This document shows, piece by piece, positions 44,850 to 54,834 of a DNA stretch of 64,000 bases. Numbering within the stretch: the first letter of the stretch is position 1; each line of letters opens with the position of its first letter. The DNA comes from Raffaelea ambrosiae (taxonomy: Eukaryota; Ascomycota; Sordariomycetes; Ophiostomatales; Ophiostomataceae). The notes below the pieces were generated by a model. The model saw only the letters and a program-made list of their open reading frames with translations, did not search any database and was not told the DNA's origin. The stretch is taken from assembly GCA_002778195.1 (NCBI GenBank), contig PCDI01000001.1, forward strand, positions 2,244,939 through 2,308,938, written 5' to 3'. Position numbers and translations under genes: made by a program.

Positions 44850-45050
44850 TTTTTGGGGGGGCCTTTTTGGGGGGCCTTTTTGGGGGGCCTTTTGGGAGGG
44901 CCTTTTGGGAGGGCCTTTTGGGAGGGCCTTTTTGGAGGGCCTTTTTGGAGGGAGGGCCTTTTGGGGGGGCTGTTTCCGAGGGGCTCTTTTTGGAAGGCTC
45001 ACTTTGGAAGGCCCTCTTTTGGGGGGGCTCTGTTATTGGGGGGCTCTTTG
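44850..45050 (+). repeat. G-rich minisatellite, unit about GGCCTTTTGGGAGG
   Basis: About fifteen units of 12-15 bp, each with a T4-5 run and a G5-7 (or GGGAGGG) run, decaying at the right end to GGCTCTTTTTGGAA-type units. Runs of four or more G are spaced by fewer than ten bases throughout, so the plus strand could form G-quadruplexes. All three plus frames stay open and would read Gly/Phe/Leu-rich, which is a composition effect. Confidence 0.9.
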
Positions 45051-47063
45051 TTTTTCTGCTCTGGCATCTTCACTCCGGGGAGTCGGAAAGGCTGAATGGC
45101 CCAAAGCGTCCAGAGTGCCGGAGTGCTAGTTACTGGCAAATTCGCCGAAATCCCCAGTATTTAGCCGCGTCATGGCCTCCGCCCAGCGACCGCAGCCAGT
45201 CCGCCACAGCTGAGGCAATGTGGCTGTCCGCCCTACCCAAACTCCAATGCCGCCAGATGCTGTTTCGGTTTCTGGTCACCTGCCTTTAGCCATATTTTCT
45301 TACATGCTTCGGCCGTCGTCGAAGATCGAGCGGAGGTAAGAGCGTGCACCGCGCTGCGACCGCCGTGACGAAGGTGCATAGAGATGGTGCATAGAGATGG
45401 TGCAGTGCTGTTTCGGCTTCCTCCGAGACCGGAGCACGAACTGCCACGGCTTGGCTCTGCTACTCATTCGACAAGTTGGGCGAGATGGGTCTGGGTCGCC
45501 ATGCTAGATAATCTCTCGGGCTGAAGCATTCGCTGGCTGACATCTGCTGGGCAAGAGACGAGGCTCCCGAGATCTGGAAGTCGGGCGATTTTTCTCGATC
45601 GAAATGGGTGATTGCAAGGCATCTTATCAGCAGGTTCCGGGAGAGCGAGACCAGAAGGCAGCCGTGCCCCCCTCTAGGTTCCTAGATCGCTACGCCTACC
45701 AGAGGGCAAATCAGCGCCCCCAAACCACTGCCAAAGACCCGCATTCTCCATATTTTCCCCAGGATTTGCTGCTGTCCACTGTTCCCGTGACCCGTGGCGC
45801 ACCATGCCCGTTCAGGCCACGCTAGAGGGAGCTGTTTAGCTGTGCACAGGCCATCCGTGGTGGTCTGTCACGCCCAGCCGTTGCGGCAATGAGGTCACGC
45901 GATTGCAGCCAAGGGATGGCGAGACAAGGAAAGAACGGAAAGTACGTGCATAACCTACCTACTCAGTACGAGTAATACACAAAGCACGAAGGGGAGAAGG
46001 CTGACTCTGGCTGATTTGCTCGGGGCGAAAGTGGCGCGCCCCCTCATCCCACTCATCCACCTGTATCACCTGCCCGCCCGCCGTCCGCGCCTTCCGTAAG
46101 GGACAACAATCCCACGAGGCAGGAACAGAACGTACTTTGTGCGCAGCGGTCTGCTGCTGGTCTGCTCCTGGAAGGAGCGGCCAAATAAGGCATCGAATGT
46201 TCACGATGCCACAACCCACCGCATGTGCAGAGACGGTCAAGCCAGACTCCGCTCACAGTAATGCAGTGCTCAGAGGAAACAAAGGGACGCTCAGGGGAAT
46301 CAGCAGTACATAGTAATACCACCAACGCCAAAGTGGTCTCACAGACCATACACCGTAGATTGCTCCGCATTTAATTGCTCGTCTGGCCTTTGCCATCGTA
46401 GTCACGCCGGTTGTCGATCGCTCTGGCCTTGCCCCAACAACCACATTGGCCCAGCTCCGTGTTAGCTCGTGACTTGGTCGTCTGACTGTGGACAGCGCAT
46501 CCTGCCAGGAACCCGTCTAACCATCGTAATAAGCGCCCACCCCGTCGATGATGTCGTAACTGCGGGCAATACGTAACAGATGAGGAAGCAGCCCCGGGTC
46601 GCAGCTGCCACTTTGTTGCCGAAGATCCCCCTCTTTGGCATGAGTGTGACCTGCTTTCTCTGCCCACCACCACCTGCGTCCAGCCCCTTTCCCGCTTCGC
46701 TCGTACCTTCCCTCTCTCTCCCTTTCCCCTCTTTCCCATTTTGTTTTGAAATTCCCCTCGCCCACATCCTGCTCCCACCTGTTCTTTTCTTTCCCTCCTT
46801 CTTCTCTTCTCTCCTCCCTTTTCTTCCCTCCTCCTTCACACTTTCACTTCCATCGAAGCCTCACACTTCACACCATCTCGCAATACTACTGCACCACACC
46901 TGCTTCCGCACAGCTATAGCTTGTAAGTTCTATATTTGGTGATGTCTTGCCATGCTCTGCATGCTTGGCTCTCCAAGCTGTCACGCCATTGTGCTTCCAG
47001 CTCCTTCCACGAGACCCGCCTCAAGCTAACGTGACTCTTGCTCTCCCTCTCTCTTCTCCTCCA

Positions 47064-47069
47064 TATAAA
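47064..47069 (+). promoter_or_regulatory. TATA box TATAAA
   Basis: Lies 78 bp upstream of the ATG at 47147, preceded by a strong CT-rich tract. Spacing suits a short fungal 5' UTR. Confidence 0.5.
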
Positions 47070-47146
47070 GGCAACCCAACCAACCATTTCGACTCTTGCC
47101 TTTTCTTCTTTAAAGAAATCAAGAATCACCCCACCCAACCATCAAC

Positions 47147-47888
47147 ATGACTGAACCATTAACGAAGGTCGACTCTGCCGTCCAGGGCTTGTCCTCTTCA
47201 CCCCCGAAGCATGCCCACAAGAAGTCGGGCTCTGTCTCCCATCCTGGTGTCCGGAACATCAATGATCTGGGTATGTTGTGAAGAAAAGAAAAGAACAAAA
47301 AGAGAGACAAGAGAACAAAAGGGTGGAGGGGAACATATGCTAACCATCCACAGAGGCCGAGGGCACCGAGCTCAAAATTGCCAAGGAGACACAAAAGACT
47401 GGATGGTATGTTTGACGCTGTTTTGTCTTGTCTCAGGGCTCCGTTTGTCTCAAAAAACAAAGCGCAAGCTGACCTGTCAGGAAAATCAACACATCCACAA
47501 CAACGATTGATGACAAGGACATCCTCAAGAAGCCTCTCACTGAGCCACCAGTGAAGAAGATTGACCTCCATTTCCCATTAGGGCTGGAGGTAACAGCAAG
47601 AAATATGAAGGGTGTCACCATTAAGGACGCCATGGATGCCATTCACAAGCAATTTCGGAAGAAGGTGTGTATCACAGTCCCGCTTCTGTCGATATGTCTT
47701 ACTAGTCGCCCATCTACTAACACCCACAGGCGGATGACGAGCTAGACGCACCATACCTGAAGGGATTCGAGTGGGACAAGGAGGAGTCGTGGACTCGGTT
47801 GATTGTACATCTGTCCAAGGACAACACGGCGTCTGGTGGCGGACACGGCGGCGGCGGCAAGAAGAAGAAGAAGGGCGGTGACGAGTAA
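47147..47888 (+). CDS. Small basic-tailed protein, 172 aa (DUF6699-like, tentative)
   Basis: Four exons with good GT-AG sites and matching phases: 47147-47270, 47354-47405, 47481-47664 and 47730-47888. The protein begins MTEPLTKVDSAVQGLSSSPP, has a Lys/Thr-rich middle (TGWKINTSTTTIDDKDIL) and then a small folded region: LHFPLGLEVTARNMKGVTIK, DAMDAIHKQFRKKADDELD, WTRLIVHL. The pattern 'strand, VT-x-x-DA-x-x-AIH-x-x-x-R' recalls DUF6699 of fungal proteins, but this is from memory and unsearched. The C-terminus is a Gly/His run followed by five lysines (GGGGKKKKKGGDE), suggesting nucleic-acid or membrane contact. A TATAAA lies 78 bp upstream. Short introns (83, 75 and 65 bp) with a CTAAC branch-like site at 47716-47720 support a real gene. 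Confidence 0.7.
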
Positions 47889-48840
47889 TGAATGCCATAC
47901 TCGGCCCTGGCCAACGTTTTATGATCCGTCCCTACAGGCTGTGGCTCCTTTGACAGGCGGCCCGGCTCTTGTTACGTGGGAGATCTGGCCAACTGCAATA
48001 TTCGCATACACATTCCCTGGGCGGAACACTAGTCTCTGCTCGCAAAAAATATCCCTGCAGCAAGATAAAAAGAATCAATCGTTCAGTCGTTTGCTGCAGA
48101 CAAACAGTCCCGTTACTAGCATTGCTGTGATCAGACCCTGCGTTGTGACTTTTTAAGAACCGTTAGTGGCTTGGATGGGCCCTTGTGCGGGTGAACCCTG
48201 CGCAAGGCTGTAGCCGCGCCCAACAGCCGGGACGCCGTTGGAAATGATGAAAGCCAAACAAACGAACAGTTGGAATGGGCTTTCATCATTTCCAATGGAC
48301 AAACGTCCTCAACAAAGAATGCCCTTAAAGGACACGGAAAGAAGCCTTTCGCAGCTGCCTGTTATATCGTATTGCGGGGCAACATATCGATGACTATTTG
48401 TGTCGGATTTTGGAGACGGGTGTTTTTGAACCGCCCTGGGGAGGCGGAATCGCGTAGCTTCGGCTAGCGTCGGGCGGCGGGCCAATTCCATCGCGAGCTT
48501 CCCCTCAACATCACCGACACTGCAGGACCCTTTCGCCAATCACTAGTGCAGTGATTTGCCAATCTGTCGGTTGGCTTTGTCTGTGACATGGGGGACGTTC
48601 AGGTGTCGGCATAGGGGGAACCCCCAGCGCCATGCGACCGCGTGTGACTTGGGGTGGGTTTCCCCGGTTTCTGGCGGGTTTCTCTTGTTGAAAAGGGAGT
48701 ATCTCGAACCCCACGGGGGAAGCCGTCTTTACATTAGGTCACACTTTTGGATTGCATGTTGTTTTGTATCTCGCTTTGTGCTGGTCTCATTGCTGTTGGC
48801 TTTTACTTTATTCATGTTTTAAACATCACAGCGAAACAAA
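47889..48840. other. Spacer upstream of homogentisate dioxygenase, with hairpin
   Basis: Contains the 18-bp inverted repeat at 48238-48295 and GC-rich, GGGTTTC-like repeated motifs near 48590-48690. It includes the presumed promoter of the dioxygenase gene. No other gene is supported. Confidence 0.55.
48238..48295. repeat. Perfect 18-bp inverted repeat (hairpin, 22-nt loop)
   Basis: Left arm 48238-48255 (TTGGAAATGATGAAAGCC) is the exact reverse complement of 48278-48295. The pairing can be extended by two more pairs beyond one mismatch. Confidence 0.85.
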
Positions 48841-50393
48841 ATGCCGCTGACAGAGTTTGCTTTCAAGGAGAGGTACCGGTATCAGACCGGCTTCAGCTCC
48901 TACCTCGAGTACGGACGATCCCACTTCGAAAGATTACTCGCTCTCCCAAACTTCTGCTGACCTCTCTCATCAGAACAGAAGCCGTGGACGGCGCTCTCCC
49001 AATAGCTCGCAACTCGCCCCAGAAGCCTCCCCATGGGTTGTACGCGGAGAAGCTCTCCGGCACGGCGTTCACGGCACCGCGGCACGAAAACAAACAGTCC
49101 TGGCTGTACCGCATCACGCCGGCCTGCTCGGTCAGTCCTTTCCAGGCAGACGAGGACGACGACGAGGACGACGACAAGGATTGCCGACGCCGCCTTGTTT
49201 CGGCCGACAAGCTGCTCTACCTGCCGGACCAGTTCCGGTGGGACCCGTTCCCCGACCCAACATCCCCGACCGACTTCATCGATGGCCTGCGGCAGGTCGG
49301 CGGTGCCGGCGACCCGACGCTGAAGCAGGGCCTCGGCATCTTCGTCTACGCGGCCAACCAGTCCATGGACCGGCACACAGCCTTCTACTCGTCCGATGGC
49401 GACCTGCTGATCGTGCCCCAGGCCGGCGTGCTGGACATCCGCACGGAGCTCGGCTGGCTGCTCGTGCGACCCATGGAGATCTGCGTCATCCCGCGGGGCA
49501 TCCGGTTCCAGGTGCACCTGCCCGAGGTGGCGGAGTTGTCTTCTTCGTCGTCGTCGTCGTCATCGTCTTCGGTTGCGCGCGGCTATGCTCTGGAGCTCTA
49601 CCAGGGCCACTTCCAGCTGCCCGAGCTAGGGCCGATTGGGTCCAACGGCCTGGCCAACGCCCGCGACTTCCAGGCGCCCGTAGCCTGTTTCGACGACGAC
49701 GACAAGGACGAGGGGGACAAACAGTCATTGTCGTTTGTCATCCGCACCAAGGTGAACCACCGCCTGTTCCGCGCCGCCCAGGACCACACCCCGTTCGATG
49801 TCGTCGCCTGGCACGGCACCTACTACCCGGTCAAGTACGACCTCGGCCGCTTCAATGTGATCGGCACCGTCAGCTACGACCACCCCGACCCGTCCATCTT
49901 CACCGTCTTGACCGCCCCCTCCGACCATGCCGGCACCGCCGTCGCCGACTTTGTCATCTTCCCGCCCCGCTGGCTCGTCGGCGAAGACACGTTCCGGCCG
50001 CCCTGGTACCACCGCAACACCATGAGCGAGTACATGGGCCTCCTGGCGGGCGCCTACGACGCCAAGCGCGCCGGCGCCGGCGGGTTCGTGCCCGGCGGCG
50101 GCAGCCTGCACAACACGATGAGCGGTCACGGCCCCGACGGCGCGAGCTATGCGGCGGCGCGCGACGAGGCGCAGCCGCAGCAGCCGGCCAAGGTCGGGGC
50201 CGGGAGCTGTGCCTTTATGTTTGAGAGCTGTCTGATGCTGGGGGTCACCAAGTGGGCGCTGGAGGCGACCAAGACGAAGACGACCAGCGAAAAGGTGGTG
50301 CAGGAGGCGTATGTGACGCACAGCTGGGGCGCGCTGCCGCGGTACTGGCAGCGGCCGGCCGGGGCCAAGACGGACGGGCACTTGCTGAAGTGA
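48841..50393 (+). CDS. hmgA: Homogentisate 1,2-dioxygenase
   Basis: Two exons, 48841-48908 and 48974-50393 (65-bp intron, GTACGG to CAG), 495 aa. Exon 1 supplies the expected N-terminus MPLTEFAFKERYRYQTGFSSYLE and joins in frame to TEAVDGALPIARNSPQKPPHGLYAEKLSG in exon 2; this join fixes the start. Conserved blocks include SGTAFTAPRHENKQSWLYR, HTAFYSSDGDLLIVPQAG, EICVIPRGIRFQV, YYPVKYDLGRFNVIGTVSYDHPDPS and FPPRWLVGEDTFRPPWYHRN, which carries the iron-site His/Glu region. The enzyme opens the ring of homogentisate to maleylacetoacetate in Phe/Tyr breakdown. Odd features are an acidic insert (DEDDDEDDDKD, about 85-95), an eleven-Ser run (about 211-222) and a second acidic insert (FDDDDKDEGDK). 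These are absent from typical homologues and sit in loops. Maleylacetoacetate isomerase and fumarylacetoacetase genes are not adjacent. Confidence 0.95.
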
Positions 50394-51638
50394 ATGGGGT
50401 GGGAAGGAGAGAACGAGAACAATTGGAATTCCTTGCCGATGGATTGTGGATGGTCTGGATATCTTGGCACATGTGAATGAACATCTTTGGGAGTCATGCG
50501 AACGGACCGCTTCACTGTTGGGAACATAACCATTGCCATTGTATGTGTTGAGAAGATAGTTCAATAGATGATGATGTAATAATATGGAAATCGAAAAAAA
50601 AAAAAAGAGCAAAACAGAAAAACAGAACAAAACGAACCAACACAAAACCAAACAAATGACAGCCTTCAGTCTCCCAAAGCCTTCGGGGTTTGTCCCACGA
50701 ACGCCACCCTCCATTCTTCCCTCCCCTTTCTTTCCAAAAGTCACCCCAATTCTGCACGTATCAAGGTAGATGAACCGTTCGGGGCAAAGTAGTCAGTGCC
50801 TTTGGTATGTACTCGTATAGCAGAGAAGAAGATGAAAATGACAGGGAAAAGGAAAATGATGAAGAAGAAAAATACGATGATGACAAAGAAGAAACATGCA
50901 GAGAATCAACCCATACGCGAGAATGATTGACAAATCTTGATGTCGCCACATCAGCAACGCTGCAACTCCTCTGCTAGCGTGTTTGGCATTTGATGTTTTG
51001 TTGGCTGGCAATGTCACTGCCGCCATCCGTTTCGTTCGTGGACAGAGTCTTACAGTGGAGAAGCACGACCGGATGGCCGATTATTTCTCCAACACACGAG
51101 AAGGCGTTGTGCACGAGAAACTAGGGAGTGTGTAGGAGATGAGATGCATGTCCCTCAATAAGATTGCCGACGAGCACACATGGACAGACACACGCACACA
51201 TGGACACATCAACACAGTCTCAGTCCCCTCCGTTCTCCCAGTCCTCTCCGTTGTCGTCTTTCGTCTACAAGCAACAATCTGGCCAGGAATTGCCTTTCCG
51301 TCGCTCTGCACAGTTCTAGACCCGATCGACCGCCCATCAGTCAGTGGGAGATCGCCAGGGACCGAGGACGGGAAACCCCAAGAAAAGAACAAGGGATGTT
51401 CCCGGGAGACTGACCAGGATCCTCTGTAATAGTGTGTGGACATGCGTGGACTCCGTGATTGCTGATAAGACAGCGTTTCCGGAATCAAACGATATCCCGC
51501 ATTGCCGTATTCGATTGTCGCCCGAGACGGGGAGTTCCTTCGACTCGTTCGACTCTTTCGACTCTTTCGACTCTTCGACCCTCCCACCCTCTTTCTCGCG
51601 CCCTCTCGTTTCCCGTCTCCGCACACACCCACTTCACC
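50394..51638. other. Spacer between hmgA and the FAD oxidoreductase
   Basis: A-rich 3' flank near 50580-50660 and a purine-rich stretch at 50820-50900. It also holds the promoter of the FAD oxidoreductase gene, with a short TTCGACTCT tandem repeat. Frames crossing it are low-complexity. Confidence 0.5.
51538..51578 (+). repeat. TTCGACTCT tandem repeat in a 5' leader
   Basis: About four and a half 9-bp units, 61-101 bp upstream of the FAD oxidoreductase ATG. Confidence 0.85.
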
Positions 51639-53147
51639 ATGGACGAGCGTGCCCGGAACCCGGTCTCGCTGCCGCGCGACAAGCCGACCCGGCCGTTCTG
51701 GCAGGACCCGCCGGATGCCGACATGGCCGACTTCCGGTCCGCCGAGACCCTGCCGGCCCAGGTAGACACCGTCATCATCGGCAGCGGCATTGCCGGCGCC
51801 TCGATCGCCTGGCACCTGCTGGATGACCCTGGGTTTTCTTCTTCGTCGTCGTCGTCGTTGCTCATGCTCGAGGCCCGCCAGACCACCTCCGGCGCCACCG
51901 GCCGCAACGGCGGCCACACCAAGGCCGCCTCCTATCTCTCGTTCCTCCGCCACGCCGCCCACCTCGGCACCGATGCCGCCGTCCAGATCGCCCGCCTCGA
52001 GCTCGACTGCATCCGCACCGTCCACGGCCTCGCCGCCGCCGAGGGCATCGCCTGCGACTCCCGCCCCTGTCCCACCCTCGACGTCCACTACGACCCGGCC
52101 GGCTGGGCCCGCGCCCAGGCCGCCGTCGCCGCCATCCAGGCCGCCCTGCCGCCCGGCGACCCGCTCGCCGCCTACACGCTCCTCTCGCGCGAGGAAGCGC
52201 TGGCCTCCCCCTACCCCTGCAGCGACGACCACGGCAGCGGCAGCCACGCGACGCCCATCTGCGGCGTCGTGCGCTACGAAGAGGCCGGCAGCATCTGGCC
52301 GTACCGCTTCGTCCTGGGCATCCTCAAGCGGTGTCTGGCCAAGGGCCTGCAGCTGCACACGCACACGCCGGCGACGGCCCTGACGCGGTTCGACGCCGAC
52401 GGTCTCTGGGAGGTGGAGACCCCCCGGGGCACCGTCCGGGCCCGCCGCGTGGTCCTGGCCACCAACGGGTACACGGCGCGTCTGGTGCCGCGGCTGCAGG
52501 GCGTCGTCGTGCCCCTGCGCGGGCAGATCACGCTGCAGCGGCCGGGCCGCCGCATGCCGGCCGCCGGGCTGGCGACGACGTACAGCTTCCTGTACGACGG
52601 CGGCTACGAGTACATGGTGTCGCGGCCGCCCGGCGCGCGCCTCGCAGGCGACATTGTCATGGGCGGCGGCCTGCGGTTCGCCGACAGCCGGCCCGGCGTG
52701 GACGCGGGCCTGTGCGAGTACGGCACCACGGACGACACGACGCTGAACCCGCGCGTGTCGGCGTACCTGGCGGGGACGACGCCGCGGTACTTTGGCAAAG
52801 ACACGCACTGGGGCGCCGACCACCCGGACGGGCGCGTGCGCCAGGAGTGGACGGGCATCATGGGCTTCACGCCGGACGGGTACCCCCTGGTGGGGGCGAT
52901 GCCGGGGATGCCCTCCTCCTCCTCCTCCGAACCCGAACCAGGGCTGTGGCTGTGCTGCGCCTTCCAGGGCAACGGCATGGTCTTGGCGTGGATGTGCGGG
53001 CGGGCGCTGGCCGCGATGCTGCAGGGCCGGGGCGACAGCGCGGAGCTGCAGCAGTGGTTCCCGGCGTGTTTCCGGGCCACGGAGGAGCGGCTGCACAAGC
53101 CGTTCTTGGGAAAGCAGGGAGTGAAGCCGGTCAAAACGAGCAAATAG
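51639..53147 (+). CDS. FAD-dependent oxidoreductase, DAO (glycine/D-amino-acid oxidase-like) family
   Basis: Single exon of 502 aa starting at ATG 51639 (TTCACCATGG). The same frame continues upstream to 51459 but only through leader repeats. A Rossmann dinucleotide fold starts near residue 44 (VIIGSGIAGASIAWHL, GxGxxG), followed by LEARQTTSGATGRNGGHTKA, the FAD-ribityl/pyrophosphate contact of DAO enzymes, VVLATNGYTARLV, and the C-terminal FAD loop GIMGFTPDGYPLVGAMPG with CCAFQGNGMVLAWMCGRAL. Such proteins oxidise primary or secondary amines or N-methyl amino acids, usually in cytosol or peroxisome. The C-terminus is VKTSK, not a clear PTS1. Substrate is unassigned. A seven-Ser run (about 67-73) is inserted after the first helix. 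A 96-bp internal part (52352-52447) recurs inverted at 56030-56125. Confidence 0.92.
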   Translation: MDERARNPVSLPRDKPTRPFWQDPPDADMADFRSAETLPAQVDTVIIGSGIAGASIAWHLLDDPGFSSSSSSSLLMLEARQTTSGATGRNGGHTKAASYLSFLRHAAHLGTDAAVQIARLELDCIRTVHGLAAAEGIACDSRPCPTLDVHYDPAGWARAQAAVAAIQAALPPGDPLAAYTLLSREEALASPYPCSDDHGSGSHATPICGVVRYEEAGSIWPYRFVLGILKRCLAKGLQLHTHTPATALTRFDADGLWEVETPRGTVRARRVVLATNGYTARLVPRLQGVVVPLRGQITLQRPGRRMPAAGLATTYSFLYDGGYEYMVSRPPGARLAGDIVMGGGLRFADSRPGVDAGLCEYGTTDDTTLNPRVSAYLAGTTPRYFGKDTHWGADHPDGRVRQEWTGIMGFTPDGYPLVGAMPGMPSSSSSEPEPGLWLCCAFQGNGMVLAWMCGRALAAMLQGRGDSAELQQWFPACFRATEERLHKPFLGKQGVKPVKTSK

Positions 53148-54834
53148 AAAATGCGGCCATTGGAAAGCCAGAAAAAATTCGTTGTCGTCCAAGATGCACC
53201 ACCCCAGGACGAATGGGAAGAATTTTGCGAGAATCTCACGAGAAGCAGCAAAAGAGGCCTTCAAAGACACAAGAATCGTAGAAGCATTCTTCAACAAAGA
53301 GCCACCAGATACGCTCAGCTGGCTTTTCATAAATCATGCAATGCAGTCTTGTATCTATCCATCGGTATCCTCGATACAATGAAACTGTGACGAAGTGCCG
53401 TGCAGTCTTTTTTTGTCCTTCTTTTGCTAGGCCAGCTGTACAATTGCGTATTGTCGGATGTCTTGTTCCTGGTCAAGGTTGGGGCTGTAGAGTTGGTACT
53501 GTGTGCAGGCCAGCAAAGAGATGGGCAACGGCTCCACAACCGCATCCAACAGAACGTCGCATCCGACACCGCTGTCGTCAGCAGCCAGCCGCGGGACGGC
53601 CGGAGGAGGAGCAGCGTCGCTGGTAAGCACGGCTGTGGCCATGCTGGCCATGGCCATGGTGGTGTAAACTGAGTGAGAATGAGGGATGTGGGCAAGTTGG
53701 CGTGGACGGGCAGATTTGGGCCTGAATGATGGAGTCAAGATACTCCCAAGGAAACGACGATATTCCCCGTTTCACGCTGCCTTTTTTTGTTCTTTTCCCC
53801 CTTTTTTTTGTTTACTAAAGCGGAACGGTTTCTCTGTATTACATATGTTGTCTTCTGAGTAAGAAAAAGGCGTAAGATGAACGGGTCAACAGGGGTTGCA
53901 CATACTGCAGTGGAACGCTACCTGGTCCTGAACTGTAAAGCTGTTGAGACGACTACCAAGGCTGATTGCTGAGGAGATGTCTTAAGAAACATAGAAAGAA
54001 CAAGGGACTCTCCCCTGTACTCCTAGCCAGGAACGGAGACAGCTACACGCGTTTGTGAAGGCTTCTCTGGGCCGTCTCACCCACGGATATGTCGCCTTAT
54101 GAGGCCGTCTTTCTGACCGGAGGCCGGGCAACTGGTAGCTGTGAGAGGCAGCTGAGCACATCTGCTGATGTAATACATCGTGAGAACTCACTCTCCGGGG
54201 CAAAGACCGGGCTCTGATTCGGATTGCAGCTACCCCACAGTGTAGTTAGTATCCACGCCAGGCTGATGCAGATGTAAGATATAAGAATGAGCAGCTAAAG
54301 TTGGTTCTGCAATTCCCGAGAATCGCAAATTAACCTGTCAGCGATATGCGAAGCCAGGCCACACTAGCTCATTAGTTCAGGCGATGTAAGATTGGAGCAA
54401 GAACTGGTCTTGCATCTACTCTGTTTTAGGTGATTTTAGATTGCTTTTATTTCATTTCATCTTTCTCTTTTTGTCGGCAATGGCCACGACGGTGGTGTGA
54501 ACTGAGCGAGGCATACAAGAGTTCGAGTATACTGAATTCGTGGATTGGGAGGGGGGGGGGGTTACGATCAACTATACGAACCGACAAAAAGGAAAAGAAA
54601 GAAACCAAAAAAGGAGGGAGATAAACCAAACCAAAACGAGTCTTGGTCGTTGTAAATGAAAAGAAAAGACTTACAGTGCGGCTGGCTGCTGTTGATGCCT
54701 GGTGGGCACAACACTGCTCGTTTGTAAGATATTATATAAGCTTGTTTTATTTCCTGGCAGCCATCGATGTCTCCAGAACGCGTCGCGCCCTGCGGCCATC
54801 TGTGCCGACCGCGTTGAAGCCTGCAACAAATGCA
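53148..54834. other. Spacer with little support for genes
   Basis: Contains one tentative 76-codon minus-strand frame (listed), poly-T blocks at 53780-53810 and mixed AT-rich sequence. No RNA gene recognised. Confidence 0.5.
53427..53657 (-). CDS. Possible small protein, 76 aa
   Basis: Minus-strand frame with a textbook start context (ACACCACCATGGCC). It encodes MAMASMATAVLTSDAAPPP, then an Asp/Leu/Val-rich segment with two cysteines and QYQLYSPNLDQEQDIRQYAI before the stop. Upstream on the minus strand the DNA is CT/T-rich, like other leaders here. No family recognised and no introns evident. Short frames of this size are common by chance, so confidence is low. Confidence 0.28.
   Translation of the reverse strand: MAMASMATAVLTSDAAPPPAVPRLAADDSGVGCDVLLDAVVEPLPISLLACTQYQLYSPNLDQEQDIRQYAIVQLA

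Larger units (their letters stand above)
44582..47146. other. Spacer with G-rich minisatellite, no firm gene
   Basis: Contains the minisatellite listed separately, a 13-bp tandem duplication (GGTGCATAGAGAT, 45373-45398) and, at the right end, a pyrimidine-rich leader with a TATA box for the next gene. Other frames are short and unconvincing. Confidence 0.55.

Noticed and set aside
44787..45289. Gly/Phe-rich frames across the minisatellite
   Set aside because: All three phases are open because the repeat lacks stops; not protein-like.
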